Assembly (NCBI GenBank): GCA_027451405.1
Contig: DAIDJM010000058.1
Coordinates: 1 to 45,287, forward strand
DNA length: 45,287 nucleotides
Direction: 5' to 3'
Origin: Acetobacteraceae bacterium
GTDB taxonomy: Bacteria > Pseudomonadota > Alphaproteobacteria > Acetobacterales > Acetobacteraceae
Shown here: positions 33,323-42,813 of the stretch, piece by piece
How the letters are laid out: each line of letters opens with the position of its first letter
Numbering within the stretch: position 1 is the stretch's first letter
Translations under genes and position numbers: made by a program
Notes under the pieces: model-generated
Database searches by the model: none
The model's input: the letters and a program-made list of their open reading frames with translations, nothing else
What the model was told of the DNA's origin: nothing

Positions 33323-35673
33323 GCCCGGATCCTCCGCGCCCGTAAACCATTCATTACCACCGCCAAGGAAGAGCCCGACATTGCCGCCGCCGCAAGCCAC
33401 GGGGTCACCAGGCCCGACATCGCGAACGGCACCATGACAAGATTGTAGACAGCCGCCATCGCCAGATTTTGCTGCACGATTCGGCGTCCTCGGCGCGCCC
33501 CATGCAGCGCCAGCCACACGGGCCTTAAATTCGACCCCTGAAAGACGATATCGGCCAGGGTCTGGCTGACGTCCGCGGCACTCGCCGGCGCCGCCGAAAC
33601 TGCGGCCGCGGCGAGGCATGGGCCATCGTTCAGCCCATCGCCCACCATCAGCACGGTCGCCCCCGCCGCCTGCCACCTCGCGATCGCCGCCGCTTTCTCG
33701 TCGGGCCGGCATTCTGCCCGGAAATCCGAGATGCCCGCCTGCCGCGCGACCCGCGCCACCGAGGATGGCCGGTCCCCCGACAACAGCCGTACCGTCATGC
33801 CCATCCGCTGCAATTTCGTAACCGTCTCCGCGGCATCCGACCGCAACGTCTCCGAAAAGCCGAACCGCACCGGCTCTCGGCCGGGACGCGCGAACCACAA
33901 TTCCGTCCCTTCGCCCGCAGCCGCCATGCCGCAAAACGCCGCGCTCCCGAGCCGCACCTCGCCCCATTCGGTGGCGCGCGACAATCCTTCGCCGGGAAAT
34001 TCGCGGACGCCATCCACGGCGGGAACCCGGCCCGCCGCCGCCGCGAGCGCCCGCGCCAGCGGATGGCGGCTGCAGGCAGCCAGTCCCGCCGCCTCCGTCA
34101 GGATCACGGGATCCACCCGCGACGCGAGGCTCAGTTCCGGCTCGGTCAAAGTACCTGTTTTATCGAAACAAACGGTATCGACGGAGGCCAGACGTTCGAG
34201 CGCTGCCGGGGTCTTCAAGAGCGTGCCGGCCACGAACAGCCGTCCCGTGAGAATCAGTTGTACGACAGGAATGGCCAGCCCGAGCGCGCAGGGACAGGTG
34301 ATGATCAGCACAGCGCACGCCGCGAGCACAGCGCGCGCGAAATCCACCCCCGACCACAGCCAGAACAACAAGGTCAGAAGCGCGCAAAGATGCACCACGG
34401 GCGCATAGAGGCGCGCCACCCGGTCGGCCAGAGTCCGATAGCGCCCACGCGCCGCCTCAGCCGCCTCGATCAGCCGCACGCATTCGGCGAGCAGAGTATC
34501 CGCCTGAACCGCCGTCACCTGCACGGTCAGTACCGGCCCCATATTGAGTGTTCCGGCAAAGACACGATCGCCGGGACCAATCGCAGCCGGCAAACTCTCC
34601 CCGGTCACGAGACTTGCATCCACCGCGCCACGCCCTTCGAGCACGATGCCATCGACGCCGAGCCGCTCTCCCATGGCGAGCACCACGCGATCGCCCGTCG
34701 TGACCTCGTCGAGCCGGCACCGAGTAACCCTGCCATCGGATTGCAGGATGCCGACATCGGTGGCGCGGAGCGCCAGCAACCGTTCCGCCGCTCCCCGCGC
34801 CTCCATCCGTGCCCGGTGATCGAGCACGCGCCCAAGCAGCAGAAAAAAGAGCAGCATAGTCGCTGATTCGAAATAACCGCCAGCGCCCCCCACCATCGCC
34901 TGCCAGACGCTGAGGCCGGTGACCGCGAGGACGCCGAGGCTGACTGGCACATCCATGTTCGTGCGCCCGTGGCGCAGTGCTGCGAAAGCGGAGGCGAAGA
35001 AGGGCAATCCGGAATAGGCGATGGCCGGCATCGCGATCAACGCCGCCAGCCAGGACAGCAGCGCCCGGGTCGCCGGCCCCATGCCTTGCGCCGGCCCTAC
35101 CCAGCATGCCAGCGCCAGCAACATCACGTTGCCCGCGGCAAACCCCGCGACAGCCAAGGCACGCAACAAAGCCTGTCCGGCTTTATCCCGCGCTGCCGTG
35201 ATGGCGGCCGGATCGTAAGGGATGAGGCGGTAGCCGAGCGCTTCGATTTGATCCGCGTAGCCCCGGGCCAGTTCGGGGCTGCCGTGCCATGCAAGCCGGA
35301 GCCGGCAACTCCCCATATTTACGCGACCGGAGATCAGTCCGGGAGCCCGCGCCAGCACAGATTCTATCAGCCACACACAAGCGCCGCATTGCAGCCCTTC
35401 AACCGCCAGCGTGAGTTCCGTGATCCCATCCTGCACCTGGCAGTAGACCGCCAGATCCGGCCGGTTCCCGATTTCCGGCGTGAGCGGCCGCACCGCGCGA
35501 TTGATCACCCGGTCCCGGTAATAGCGCCCGAGCCCGGATTGCTCGATGAGCCCGTGGGCCGCCTCGCATCCGGAGCAACAAAAACGGCACCCCGCCGCCA
35601 CGGGCAGTCCGCAATGCGCGCATACTTCCGAAACGGCTTCCGCCCGTGGCTGCGCGGCGGTCAACGCATTCAC
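33319..35673 (-). CDS. ccoI: Copper-transporting P1B-type ATPase CcoI/FixI
   Basis: A 784-residue ATPase that supplies copper for the CuB centre of cbb3 oxidase. An N-terminal metal-binding region is rich in cysteine (VCAHCGLPVAAGCRFCCSGC), followed by an HMA domain with GLQCGACVWLIE. Eight transmembrane helices include the CPC motif (IITCPCALGLA). TGES, the phosphorylated Asp in DKTGTLT and GDGLNDGPCL complete the P-type core. It starts at GTG 35673, overlapping ccoH by 4 bases. The cysteine-rich extension and position between ccoH and ccoS separate it from general CopA exporters. Confidence 0.95.
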   Translation of the reverse strand: MNALTAAQPRAEAVSEVCAHCGLPVAAGCRFCCSGCEAAHGLIEQSGLGRYYRDRVINRAVRPLTPEIGNRPDLAVYCQVQDGITELTLAVEGLQCGACVWLIESVLARAPGLISGRVNMGSCRLRLAWHGSPELARGYADQIEALGYRLIPYDPAAITAARDKAGQALLRALAVAGFAAGNVMLLALACWVGPAQGMGPATRALLSWLAALIAMPAIAYSGLPFFASAFAALRHGRTNMDVPVSLGVLAVTGLSVWQAMVGGAGGYFESATMLLFFLLLGRVLDHRARMEARGAAERLLALRATDVGILQSDGRVTRCRLDEVTTGDRVVLAMGERLGVDGIVLEGRGAVDASLVTGESLPAAIGPGDRVFAGTLNMGPVLTVQVTAVQADTLLAECVRLIEAAEAARGRYRTLADRVARLYAPVVHLCALLTLLFWLWSGVDFARAVLAACAVLIITCPCALGLAIPVVQLILTGRLFVAGTLLKTPAALERLASVDTVCFDKTGTLTEPELSLASRVDPVILTEAAGLAACSRHPLARALAAAAGRVPAVDGVREFPGEGLSRATEWGEVRLGSAAFCGMAAAGEGTELWFARPGREPVRFGFSETLRSDAAETVTKLQRMGMTVRLLSGDRPSSVARVARQAGISDFRAECRPDEKAAAIARWQAAGATVLMVGDGLNDGPCLAAAAVSAAPASAADVSQTLADIVFQGSNLRPVWLALHGARRGRRIVQQNLAMAAVYNLVMVPFAMSGLVTPWLAAAAMSGSSLAVVMNGLRARRIRA

Positions 35674-36143
35674 GGAACGATCAGATGGTCGGAGGCGGTG
35701 AAAACTTCCTGTCCCTGCCGCACCGTGATCAAAACGATCCATTGCCCGTGATCGAGCGCCTCGCCCGCCCGCCAGGCACCACCGGAAAGGGGCTTCCAGC
35801 GCATGGCGGTCGACCGCGGCGGCCCCAGCGGCCGTTCGGCCACGGCATCGACGGTTGCGGCGGAGAGCACCGCGCCGTCGCGGTCCGCGACCCGGATCAC
35901 GGGCCGCGCCCCATCGAGCGTGATCGCGATGTGCCATCCGAGCGCCGTCTGCCGCGCTTCACTTGCCAGGATCCGGCCGTATCCATTGCTGAGATCGAAA
36001 CCATCCTGACCAGCGCTGCCTGGAAAGCTGCGCAGGGCCGCATAGATCATGCCGGCATTAACGGCGACCACCGCCAGCAAGGCGCCGATCATGGCCGCCG
36101 GAAACCAGCGCCACCGTGAGTCGACGCTGTCGCGCACGCTCAT
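35670..36143 (-). CDS. ccoH: FixH/CcoH family cbb3 assembly protein
   Basis: A 157-residue protein with one N-terminal transmembrane helix (WFPAAMIGALLAVVAVNAGMIYAAL) and a periplasmic domain. The conserved GFDLSNGYGRIL, ALGWHIAITLDG, PLGPPRSTAMRWKPL and GEALDHGQWIVLITV match FixH. FixH associates with CcoI during oxidase assembly. It overlaps ccoI by 4 bases and lies 13 bases after ccoG. Confidence 0.92.
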   Translation of the reverse strand: MSVRDSVDSRWRWFPAAMIGALLAVVAVNAGMIYAALRSFPGSAGQDGFDLSNGYGRILASEARQTALGWHIAITLDGARPVIRVADRDGAVLSAATVDAVAERPLGPPRSTAMRWKPLSGGAWRAGEALDHGQWIVLITVRQGQEVFTASDHLIVP

Positions 36144-36156
36144 TGCGACTTTCCCC

Positions 36157-37620
36157 TCATGGCGTCACTGGTCCCAAAAACTCGCTCGCGTGGCGCGCCG
36201 GCCTATGCGGCGGCAGATCGAGTACGAAACGCACGGGTGTCGCGCTGCGCCCCACCGAAGCCAGCGGCGCCTGCACGAGCACATGCACCGTGCCGATCTG
36301 GTCTGCCGCCACCGCGAGCGCCAACTCAGGGACCGGCGCCGCGCCGGAACCGGCCAGAGTGATCCGGGCTCCGGGCAAACCTTCGACCCGCAGTCGGCCT
36401 TCACCGCCCGAAGCCGATTCGTCGAGGATCCGCAACGTATAGCCATTCCGCACGTCGCCGTCTGGCAACACCACGAAGAGCGGGGCCCGATCGCGCAGGA
36501 CGGAAATCGACAGGGTCTGGCGCGACACCAACGCGCCCAGCATCACCAGCAGCGCAACCGACAGCGCCGCAAGATAAATCGCGCTGCGGGGCCTCAGCAG
36601 CCGCAGCCGCGGCGGCGTCTCACCGGAGCGCACGTCTTGCCGCGCCAACGTGTCCCAGGCGATCAGCCATTTCCGGCGACCGAGCTTCTCCATTGCATGG
36701 TTGCAGGCATCCATGCAAAGCCCGCAATTGATGCATTCGAGCTGTATGCCGTCCCGGATGTCGATGCCGGTCGGACAAACCGCGACACACATGCCGCAAT
36801 CGATACAGTCACCCGCACCCACCTTGCCGTGCGCGGCCGCACGGCCCCACATGCGCGGTTCGCCACGCGCACGCCGATAGGTGACGGTGAGACTCTGTTC
36901 ATCGAGCATGGCAGACTGAAACCGCGGCCAGGGGCACATATAGGTGCAAACCTGTTCGCGTGCCCAGCCGGCCAGGAGATAGGTCGTTGCAGTGAACAGA
37001 AACGTAAATACATAGACAGGTGCGGGCGCGGCGCCTGTCCAGAATGATGTAGCCACAGTAGGCGCATCCTGGAAATACATGATCCAGGCGCCTCCCGTCC
37101 AGAACGCGGCCGCCAGCCAGATTCCGTGCTTGGCGAGCTTGCGCCAAGCCGTGTCGAAACACATCGGCGCCGCGTCGCGCCGCATGCGCGCGTTCCGATC
37201 CCCCTCCAGCTTCCTTTCGATCCAGAAGAACAAATCGGTCCAGACGGTTTGCGGACAGGCATATCCGCACCAAACCCGTCCAAACAGACTGGTCACGAAG
37301 AACAACGCGACTGCAGCCAGGATCAGAGTACCTGCTAAGAACACGACGTCCTGCGGCCAGAACTCGAGATCGAAGATGTAGAAACGCCGTTGGCCGATAT
37401 CGAGCAGGATCGCCTGATCGGGCCCGTGGAGACCTCGGTTCCACCGGATCCAGGGCAGCGCGTAATAGATGCAGAGGCAAACGATTAGAATCGACCATTT
37501 GAGCCGCCGCATCGGCCCTTGCACGGCGGCGGGATAAACCCGAACCCGATCAGCGTAAAGCTTGGGCGTCGACTGGCCCGGACCGTCCGGCACAGCGTCG
37601 TTCCGGCCGATTTTCGACAT
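36157..37620 (-). CDS. ccoG: cbb3 oxidase accessory protein CcoG/FixG, membrane ferredoxin
   Basis: A 487-residue membrane protein with five or so transmembrane helices. A short cysteine motif CGYACPQTVWTDLFFWIE is followed by ERKLEG. The ferredoxin-like domain has CIDCGMCVAVCPTGIDIRDG and CINCGLCMDACNHAMEK for two [4Fe-4S] clusters. The C-terminal periplasmic part is an Ig-like FixG domain. CcoG is proposed to reduce Cu(II) for the CcoI pathway. The N terminus (about 35 residues, YADRVRVYPAAVQGPMRRLKW) is the usual family start. Spacing to ccoP is 5 bases. Confidence 0.95.
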   Translation of the reverse strand: MSKIGRNDAVPDGPGQSTPKLYADRVRVYPAAVQGPMRRLKWSILIVCLCIYYALPWIRWNRGLHGPDQAILLDIGQRRFYIFDLEFWPQDVVFLAGTLILAAVALFFVTSLFGRVWCGYACPQTVWTDLFFWIERKLEGDRNARMRRDAAPMCFDTAWRKLAKHGIWLAAAFWTGGAWIMYFQDAPTVATSFWTGAAPAPVYVFTFLFTATTYLLAGWAREQVCTYMCPWPRFQSAMLDEQSLTVTYRRARGEPRMWGRAAAHGKVGAGDCIDCGMCVAVCPTGIDIRDGIQLECINCGLCMDACNHAMEKLGRRKWLIAWDTLARQDVRSGETPPRLRLLRPRSAIYLAALSVALLVMLGALVSRQTLSISVLRDRAPLFVVLPDGDVRNGYTLRILDESASGGEGRLRVEGLPGARITLAGSGAAPVPELALAVAADQIGTVHVLVQAPLASVGRSATPVRFVLDLPPHRPARHASEFLGPVTP

Positions 37621-37625
37621 GGCCC

Positions 37626-38513
37626 TTATTCGCCTCCACCGAGCCCATGCACATAGAGCGCCAGGCTCTTGATCGTACCTGGGTCCAAGCGTTTGTTCCA
37701 GTTCGGCATTATACCCTCGTGCGGTGCCACGATCTGGGCGACGATTGTCTCGCGCGCATCGCCGTAGAGATGCACGTGACTGGCGAGCCTTGGTGCGCCC
37801 ACTTCACGCTCGCCTTGGCCGTGGTCGCCGTGGCAGGGCGCGCAATTATCAGCAAAGAGCTTCTCGCCCGGTGCCGTATCGACCCCCGACTCACTATGGC
37901 CGTAGAAGTGCGTCCAGACGTAATCGGCGACCTGCTGGATCTGGGCTTTGGTCAACATCCGGTCAGCGCCGAAGCGCGGCATATCACTCTCGCGCGCTTC
38001 CGGGTCGCTGCTCCGGATGCCGTGCGTGATGGTCGCCTGAAGATCCTCGAGATGTCCGCCCCAGATCCAGGCACCGGCCGCCAGCGCCGGATAGCCCGGC
38101 CGGCCGGCGCCACCGGCGCCGTGGCAAGGCTGGCAATCATTTGCGAAAGCCGTGCGCCCGGCGATCTCGGCCACCTCTCGCAGTTCAGGATCGGCCTCGA
38201 TTTTTTCGAAAGGCAGCACCGCGATGCGGCCCATCGCTACCGCTCGCTGCTTGTCGACGGCAGCCACTTCGGCATTTACGCTATCACGACTCGAATATCC
38301 GAGAATGCCGTGCATATAGCCCCGTCCGTACGGAATGGATGGATAGAGCAGTGCATACACGCCAGCGAAGACGACGCAGGCGATGAAGAGATAAACCCAC
38401 CATTTGGGCAGCGGCGTGTCGAGTTCGTAAATGCCGTCCCATTCATGGCCGGTGGTTCGGACAGCTTCCGCTTCCGCCTGCCGGGCCGCATCTTTTTCGA
38501 TTTTCGTCGGCAT
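37626..38513 (-). CDS. ccoP: cbb3-type cytochrome c oxidase subunit III, dihaem CcoP
   Basis: A 295-residue dihaem cytochrome c. A membrane anchor (PKWWVYLFIACVVFAGVYALLYP) follows the ELDTPLPKWW motif typical of CcoP. Two CxxCH haem sites are present, CQPCHG and CAPCHG. Axial methionines are probably in SDMPRFG and GIMPNW. It delivers electrons from soluble cytochromes to CcoO/CcoN. The frame extends upstream, but ATG 38513 overlaps the ccoQ stop (TGATG) and gives the family start [12 protein letters not shown]. Confidence 0.95.
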   Translation of the reverse strand: MPTKIEKDAARQAEAEAVRTTGHEWDGIYELDTPLPKWWVYLFIACVVFAGVYALLYPSIPYGRGYMHGILGYSSRDSVNAEVAAVDKQRAVAMGRIAVLPFEKIEADPELREVAEIAGRTAFANDCQPCHGAGGAGRPGYPALAAGAWIWGGHLEDLQATITHGIRSSDPEARESDMPRFGADRMLTKAQIQQVADYVWTHFYGHSESGVDTAPGEKLFADNCAPCHGDHGQGEREVGAPRLASHVHLYGDARETIVAQIVAPHEGIMPNWNKRLDPGTIKSLALYVHGLGGGE

Positions 38514-38668
38514 CAACGTTCTTCCCGGAAGGGAATGAGAGCGGGAAGCTGCTGCTCGTCGCGCCGACCCGGCCAGTAGGCTTTCACCACGATCAACGAA
38601 AACACCAGGACCATGGCGGCCACCACGTAGTGCCGCAGAAAATCCACCCACGCGAGCCATGCGCTCAT
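38513..38668 (-). CDS. ccoQ: cbb3 oxidase subunit CcoQ
   Basis: A 51-residue protein with one transmembrane helix, [20 protein letters not shown] then [16 protein letters not shown] and a polar tail ending PFREER. Size, helix position and location between ccoO and ccoP identify it as the small CcoQ/FixQ subunit that stabilises the complex. Its ATG overlaps the ccoO stop by 4 bases (38665-38668) and its TGA overlaps the ccoP ATG. Confidence 0.92.
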   Translation of the reverse strand: MSAWLAWVDFLRHYVVAAMVLVFSLIVVKAYWPGRRDEQQLPALIPFREER

Positions 38669-39384
38669 TGCGCGAGCCTCCGTTCGGTTGCGGGATCAGC
38701 GAAATTGACCATAGTGCCGAGCACTTGCAGATAGGCCACCAGCGCATCGAGCTCCGTCGGCCTGCCATGGCCCGGCACGACATTGGCCTTCGGATAGCGT
38801 GCGAGCAGGGCCTTCGGATCGGCCCCGGGATCGGCCTGCGTCAGCAAATCCTGCTTTGCGTGCGCAAGCTGGTCATCGGTGTAGGGTACCCCCACTGCCC
38901 GCAATGTCCGCATGCGCTCGACGATATCGTTCGTCGACAGCTTGGTATCCGCCAGGAAGGCATAATGCGGCATCAGCGATTCGGGCACCAATTGCTGCGC
39001 ATTTTTTAGATGCGCGTACTGCCAGTCATTGGAATATTTACCGCCCACACGCGCCAGATCCGGACCGATTCTCTTGCTGCCCCATTGAAACGGATGGTCG
39101 TACATGCTCTCGGCGGCAATCGAGTAATGGCCGTAACGCTCGACCTCGTCACGTAGTGTGCGGATCTGCTGACTATGGCAAAGATAGCAGCCCTCTCGCA
39201 CATAAATGTCGCGGCCACGCAACTCGAGCGGGGAGTAGGGCCGCACGCCTGCCACATGTTCGACTGTCGTCTCGATTGTGAACAATGGCACGATTTCGAC
39301 AATGCCGCCCACCGCTACCGTCACCAGAGTGCCGATCAGCAGCAGAAAAGCATTTTTCTCTAGAATGGCGTGAGAGAGTCGCAT
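38665..39384 (-). CDS. ccoO: cbb3-type cytochrome c oxidase subunit II, monohaem CcoO
   Basis: A 239-residue membrane-anchored cytochrome c. The N-terminal helix is [24 protein letters not shown]. The single CxxCH is in [25 protein letters not shown], a highly conserved CcoO segment. It is followed by [25 protein letters not shown], and the axial Met is probably in SLMPHYAFL. It passes electrons from CcoP to the CcoN active site. It lies 3 bases after ccoN and overlaps ccoQ. Confidence 0.96.
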   Translation of the reverse strand: MRLSHAILEKNAFLLLIGTLVTVAVGGIVEIVPLFTIETTVEHVAGVRPYSPLELRGRDIYVREGCYLCHSQQIRTLRDEVERYGHYSIAAESMYDHPFQWGSKRIGPDLARVGGKYSNDWQYAHLKNAQQLVPESLMPHYAFLADTKLSTNDIVERMRTLRAVGVPYTDDQLAHAKQDLLTQADPGADPKALLARYPKANVVPGHGRPTELDALVAYLQVLGTMVNFADPATERRLAQ

Positions 39385-39387
39385 CGC

Positions 39388-40878
39388 TCACTCTCCTGCC
39401 GGAGCAGCGCCAAGCACCGGCCACGCCGCCGCAAGACCCGGGATCAGCGGCTTTGTCCCGGCGATTGTGCGCGCGAGATTGTAGGCCATCAACAAGCCGC
39501 CGGTCAGGAACAGAAGACCGCCGATAAGCCGCATCACCATGAAGGGGTGCACGGCCACAACGGATTCTATAAACGAGTACTGCAAAAATCCATGGCTGTC
39601 ATAGGCACGCCACATGAGTCCTTCGGTGATGCCGGCTACCCACATAGCCACGATGTAGACGACGATGCCCAGCGTCGCGATCCAATAATGCCAGGACGCC
39701 AGACGCACCGAATACAGGCCGTCGCGATTCCATAGTTTCGGCACAAGGTAGTAGATCGCGCCGAAACTGATGAACGCGACCCAGCCTAGCGAGCCAGAAT
39801 GCACGTGACCGATTCCCCAATCGGTATAGTGCGAGAGCGCGTTGACGTTGCGGATCGACATCACCGGCCCCTCAAAAGTCGCCATGCCGTAGAAGCCCAC
39901 TGCGGTGACCGAGAAACGCAACCCAGGGTCGGTGCGCAATTTGTCCCAGGCCCCCGAGAGCGTCATCAATCCGTTGATCATGCCTCCCCAACTTGGCATC
40001 CAAAGCATGATCGAGAAGACCATGCCGAGTGTTTGTGTCCAGTCTGGAAGCGCGGTCCACAGCAGATGATGCGGTCCCGCCCATATATAGATGAAGATCA
40101 GTGACCAGAAATGGACGATCGAGAGCCGATAGGAATAGATCGGCCGGTTCGCTGCTTTGGGAATGAAGTAGTACATCATCCCCAGAAAGCCAGCGGTCAG
40201 GAAGAAACCGACCGCGTTATGTCCGTACCACCATTGCACGAGCGCGTCCTGAACCCCGGAGAACAGCGAATAGCTCTTCGAACCGAACCACGAGACAGGC
40301 AGCGTCAGATTATTGACGACATGCAGGACAGCAATGGTCAGAATGAAGGCGAGGTAAAACCAGTTTGCGACGTAAATATGTGGCTCACGCCTCTTGACCA
40401 GCGTACCGACATAGATCACCGCGAAGGTTACCCAGATGATCGTGAGCCAGATGTCGAGATGCCATTCCGGCTCAGCGTACTCACGGCTCTTGCTGAAGCC
40501 CATGACGTAGCTGAGAGCCGCCATGACGATGAAGAACTGATAGCCCCAGAAAACAAAGTTCGCGAGCGCGGGCGGTCCCCAAAGCCGCGCGCGGCAGGTG
40601 CGTTGGACCACGTAGAAAGCCGTGCCGATCAACGTGCTGCCGCCGAAAGCGAAGATCGCTGCAGACGTGTGCACCGGCCGTAGCCGCCCGAAATTGGTCC
40701 AGGGAAGACCAAGATTGAAGCTCGGCCAGCACAACTCCGTCGCGATATAGACGCCCACAGAAAATGCGACGATTGCCCAGATGACGGCTGCAATCGTGAA
40801 TTTGCGGACGACGTCGTCATTGTAGGTCAGCGGTCCGCCATCGACCAGCGCGCCGTCCTGTACCCTGTATTTAGACAT
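39388..40878 (-). CDS. ccoN: cbb3-type cytochrome c oxidase subunit I, CcoN
   Basis: A 496-residue catalytic subunit with 12 predicted helices. [14 protein letters not shown] carries a low-spin haem His, and [23 protein letters not shown] the CuB His and the cross-linked Tyr region. [14 protein letters not shown] carries further CuB His residues, and [13 protein letters not shown] the haem b3/b ligands. This is a proton-pumping oxidase with high oxygen affinity, used under microaerobic conditions. An in-frame ATG lies 14 codons upstream, but ATG 40878 ([15 protein letters not shown]) is the family start. It overlaps a small membrane ORF upstream by 8 bases. Confidence 0.96.
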   Translation of the reverse strand: MSKYRVQDGALVDGGPLTYNDDVVRKFTIAAVIWAIVAFSVGVYIATELCWPSFNLGLPWTNFGRLRPVHTSAAIFAFGGSTLIGTAFYVVQRTCRARLWGPPALANFVFWGYQFFIVMAALSYVMGFSKSREYAEPEWHLDIWLTIIWVTFAVIYVGTLVKRREPHIYVANWFYLAFILTIAVLHVVNNLTLPVSWFGSKSYSLFSGVQDALVQWWYGHNAVGFFLTAGFLGMMYYFIPKAANRPIYSYRLSIVHFWSLIFIYIWAGPHHLLWTALPDWTQTLGMVFSIMLWMPSWGGMINGLMTLSGAWDKLRTDPGLRFSVTAVGFYGMATFEGPVMSIRNVNALSHYTDWGIGHVHSGSLGWVAFISFGAIYYLVPKLWNRDGLYSVRLASWHYWIATLGIVVYIVAMWVAGITEGLMWRAYDSHGFLQYSFIESVVAVHPFMVMRLIGGLLFLTGGLLMAYNLARTIAGTKPLIPGLAAAWPVLGAAPAGE

Positions 40879-41101
40879 GAGCGGCGGTTTCCGTCTTGGC
40901 TGCCGCCTCTTCAGCGACACGTCCGGTGAGAAGCGCGCGTTGCCGGATCAGGCCTCGTACGAACAACGCGGAAAATGCGGCGAGCGAAAAGCCGAACACG
41001 AACATCTCGCCATCCCGGGCGCCTAACCCGAGCGCGAGTCCGCCCAATCCGAGGAGTCCCACGAATACGCCAACGACCCCATCCCCCAATCCGGTTCCCA
41101 T
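40871..41101 (-). CDS. Small membrane protein preceding ccoN, function unknown
   Basis: A 76-residue protein with two hydrophobic segments: a glycine-rich one ([21 protein letters not shown]) and [19 protein letters not shown] basic/acidic tail ([19 protein letters not shown]) follows. ATG 41101 is preceded by GGGGAATGGGGA, a plausible ribosome-binding site; a TTG at 41128 is an alternative. It ends inside the ccoN start region (overlap 40871-40878) and lies downstream of the FNR/FixK-type box, so it would be the first gene of the cco operon. No family was recognised. Confidence 0.6.
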   Translation of the reverse strand: MGTGLGDGVVGVFVGLLGLGGLALGLGARDGEMFVFGFSLAAFSALFVRGLIRQRALLTGRVAEEAAAKTETAAHV

Positions 41102-41175
41102 TCCCCATTCCCCTTCGGGCGCGCGCAAAGTCGCGGTGCCCGTCGCTATCGAATGCTGAAGGCCGCGCGCAGGCG

Positions 41176-41189
41176 TTGATTCAGATCAA
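41176..41189. promoter_or_regulatory. FNR/FixK-type box (anaerobox) upstream of the cco operon
   Basis: TTGAT-TCAG-ATCAA is a perfect copy of the TTGAT-N4-ATCAA consensus bound by FNR, FnrN and FixK proteins. It is centred 81 bases upstream of the first small ORF on the minus strand, consistent with a class II promoter (centre at -41.5) and a leader of about 40 bases. It also lies directly upstream of the divergent TauE/SafE-type gene. This predicts oxygen-limited induction of ccoNOQP; no regulator gene of this type is in the window. Confidence 0.8.
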
Positions 41190-41223
41190 CGTGCGGTCGG
41201 AAAACGGCTGTCAATTTCGGCTT

Positions 41224-41961
41224 GTGCTCCACGGATTCCCCGGCTTTGGGCTGTGTACGACGGGCGCTGTCCATGGCGGTCTTCTGGCCGGGTTGTTCGC
41301 GGCAGGGCTGGCTGGAAGTACCGGGCATTGCGCGCCTATGTGCGGCGGGTTCGTTGCCGGACAGGTTGCCGAACGCATGGCCTGTCTGCCGGTCGGTGTG
41401 CCATGCGCGTGGCGCCGCGCACAGGCCGGCTTGGTGCTGCCCTATCATCTCGGGCGACTAACAACCTATGCTGCCCTCGGCGCGGCCGCCGCCTCACCTC
41501 TCGCGCTGTTCGCCCGCACGCCCGTTTTCTCTCGGCTATCCGGGTTGATACTCGGCGCGAGCGCTGTCCTGCTCTTCGCACGAGTGGTTTCCGCCCGCGC
41601 GGGCGGCGCCGGCTCCGGCTCCCTGGTCCCGCAATGGATCGGCCGCCTGACGGGGCGCGCCGTGGCCAGATCCGGCAGGGCCCGCGGCTACACGCTAGGG
41701 CTCGCCCTAGGCTTCCTGCCCTGCGGTTTCCTCTACGGTGCGCTCCTCGCCGCGGCCTCCACGGGGCGGCCATGGCTGGGCGCCGCTTCCATGCTGGCGT
41801 TCGGTTTGGGTACGGTCCCGGTGCTCGCGCTCCTTGGACTCGCGAGCCAGGCTACAGCCAATCGCTGGCGCCGAAATCTGGCGCGTGTGACGGCCCCGTT
41901 GCTGACGCTCAATGCGGCGTTGCTGTTTTGGCTGGCGACCAGCCAGCTTGTGCGCAGCTGA
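41224..41961 (+). CDS. Sulfite exporter TauE/SafE family membrane protein, cco-linked
   Basis: A 245-residue membrane protein of about six helices. The N-terminal GLAGSTGHCAPMCGGFVAGQ motif and the mid-protein LGLALGFLPCGFLYGALLAA are diagnostic of the 'urease accessory/TauE-like' group that is frequent next to ccoGHIS. The cysteines in HCAPMCGG and PCG suggest metal or redox handling, and a role in copper supply to the oxidase is inferred from location. Starts are uncertain: GTG 41224 is listed, GTG 41191 lies directly behind the FNR-type box, and neither has a clear Shine-Dalgarno. Confidence 0.8.
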   Translation: MLHGFPGFGLCTTGAVHGGLLAGLFAAGLAGSTGHCAPMCGGFVAGQVAERMACLPVGVPCAWRRAQAGLVLPYHLGRLTTYAALGAAAASPLALFARTPVFSRLSGLILGASAVLLFARVVSARAGGAGSGSLVPQWIGRLTGRAVARSGRARGYTLGLALGFLPCGFLYGALLAAASTGRPWLGAASMLAFGLGTVPVLALLGLASQATANRWRRNLARVTAPLLTLNAALLFWLATSQLVRS

Positions 41962-42143
41962 ACTGGGCGGCCCATAGACCGCCCGGGATCGCCTGGTGCA
42001 GGCGGCCGCGCGCGGAATCCAATCCGGGAGAGAGCAAGTCGATTGGTGGCGGCCGTTTTACCCGAGGTTTGACCGCCTTTGTGGAGGTGGCGAGCCATTG
42101 CGCCGGGCAGGCTGAAATCCAACCCCACACGGTGGCTTGTTCT

Positions 42144-42169
42144 AGATCGATCGTTCTGTTTATAAACAG
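42144..42169. promoter_or_regulatory. Overlapping palindromes, candidate TetR operator
   Basis: Two palindromes lie 27-52 bases before the TetR start. AGATCGATCGTTCT (42144-42157) is an imperfect dyad with 12 of 14 symmetric positions. CTGTTTATAAACAG (42156-42169) is a perfect 14-base dyad. Both suit binding by a homodimeric repressor and sit where autoregulation of the following operon would act. Which of them is used is not known. Confidence 0.55.
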
Positions 42170-42195
42170 CCCCACGCTTTCCTCACCCCAAGTCA

Positions 42196-42813
42196 ATGCC
42201 GCGCACCCGCACGCTTCCCGACGATATCGTACTCGAACGGGCCATCAACGTGTTCTGGCAGAGCGGCTATGCCGGAACGTCGCTACGCGACCTCACGCAG
42301 GCGACAGGGCTGAGTTCGGCCGCGCTCTATCACCGTTTCAGGGACAAGAATGGCTTATTCGTCGAAGCGCTCCGCCGTTACGCCGATGAGGGGTTGGACG
42401 AGCGTCTCGCCCGGCTCTCCGCCGGCGAAGACCCTCTTGGCGCGATCGGCGATTTCCTCTCCGAACTGATCGTCATGTCGCTGGCCGATCCTCACCATCG
42501 CGGCTGCCTGCTCGTCAACACGGCGCTCGACGGCGCCGCAACGTCGGCGGAGGCGCGAGCGCTCGTGCGCACGCGGTTGCGCGAGGTCGAACGGTTTTTT
42601 ACCGAGCGGCTGAAGCAGGCCGTTGCCGACAACGCACTCGATCCGAAAGCCGACATTGCCGCGAATGCCACGGCCCTGCTCGGCACAGTTTTCGCGATCC
42701 GCGTGATGGCGCGTCTCGATCCCAACCCCAAGCGGCTACGGACGCTGGCCGAGCACGCTATCGCCAGCCTTCCCTACAAGCCGAATACCAAAAGCACAGG
42801 GACCCGCAGATGA
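42196..42813 (+). CDS. TetR/AcrR family transcriptional regulator
   Basis: A 205-residue repressor-type protein. The N-terminal helix-turn-helix reads VLERAINVFWQSGYAGTSLRDLTQATGLSSAALYHRFRDKNGLFVEALRRYADE, the standard TetR DNA-binding domain. The C-terminal ligand domain (RGCLLVNTALDGAATSAEAR) resembles the TetR_C group seen in NemR/AcuR-like regulators of electrophile responses; the Cys in that segment could be a sensor. The stop overlaps the YfcG-like GST gene by 4 bases, so it probably controls the following GST genes and itself through the palindromes upstream. Confidence 0.9.
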   Translation: MPRTRTLPDDIVLERAINVFWQSGYAGTSLRDLTQATGLSSAALYHRFRDKNGLFVEALRRYADEGLDERLARLSAGEDPLGAIGDFLSELIVMSLADPHHRGCLLVNTALDGAATSAEARALVRTRLREVERFFTERLKQAVADNALDPKADIAANATALLGTVFAIRVMARLDPNPKRLRTLAEHAIASLPYKPNTKSTGTRR

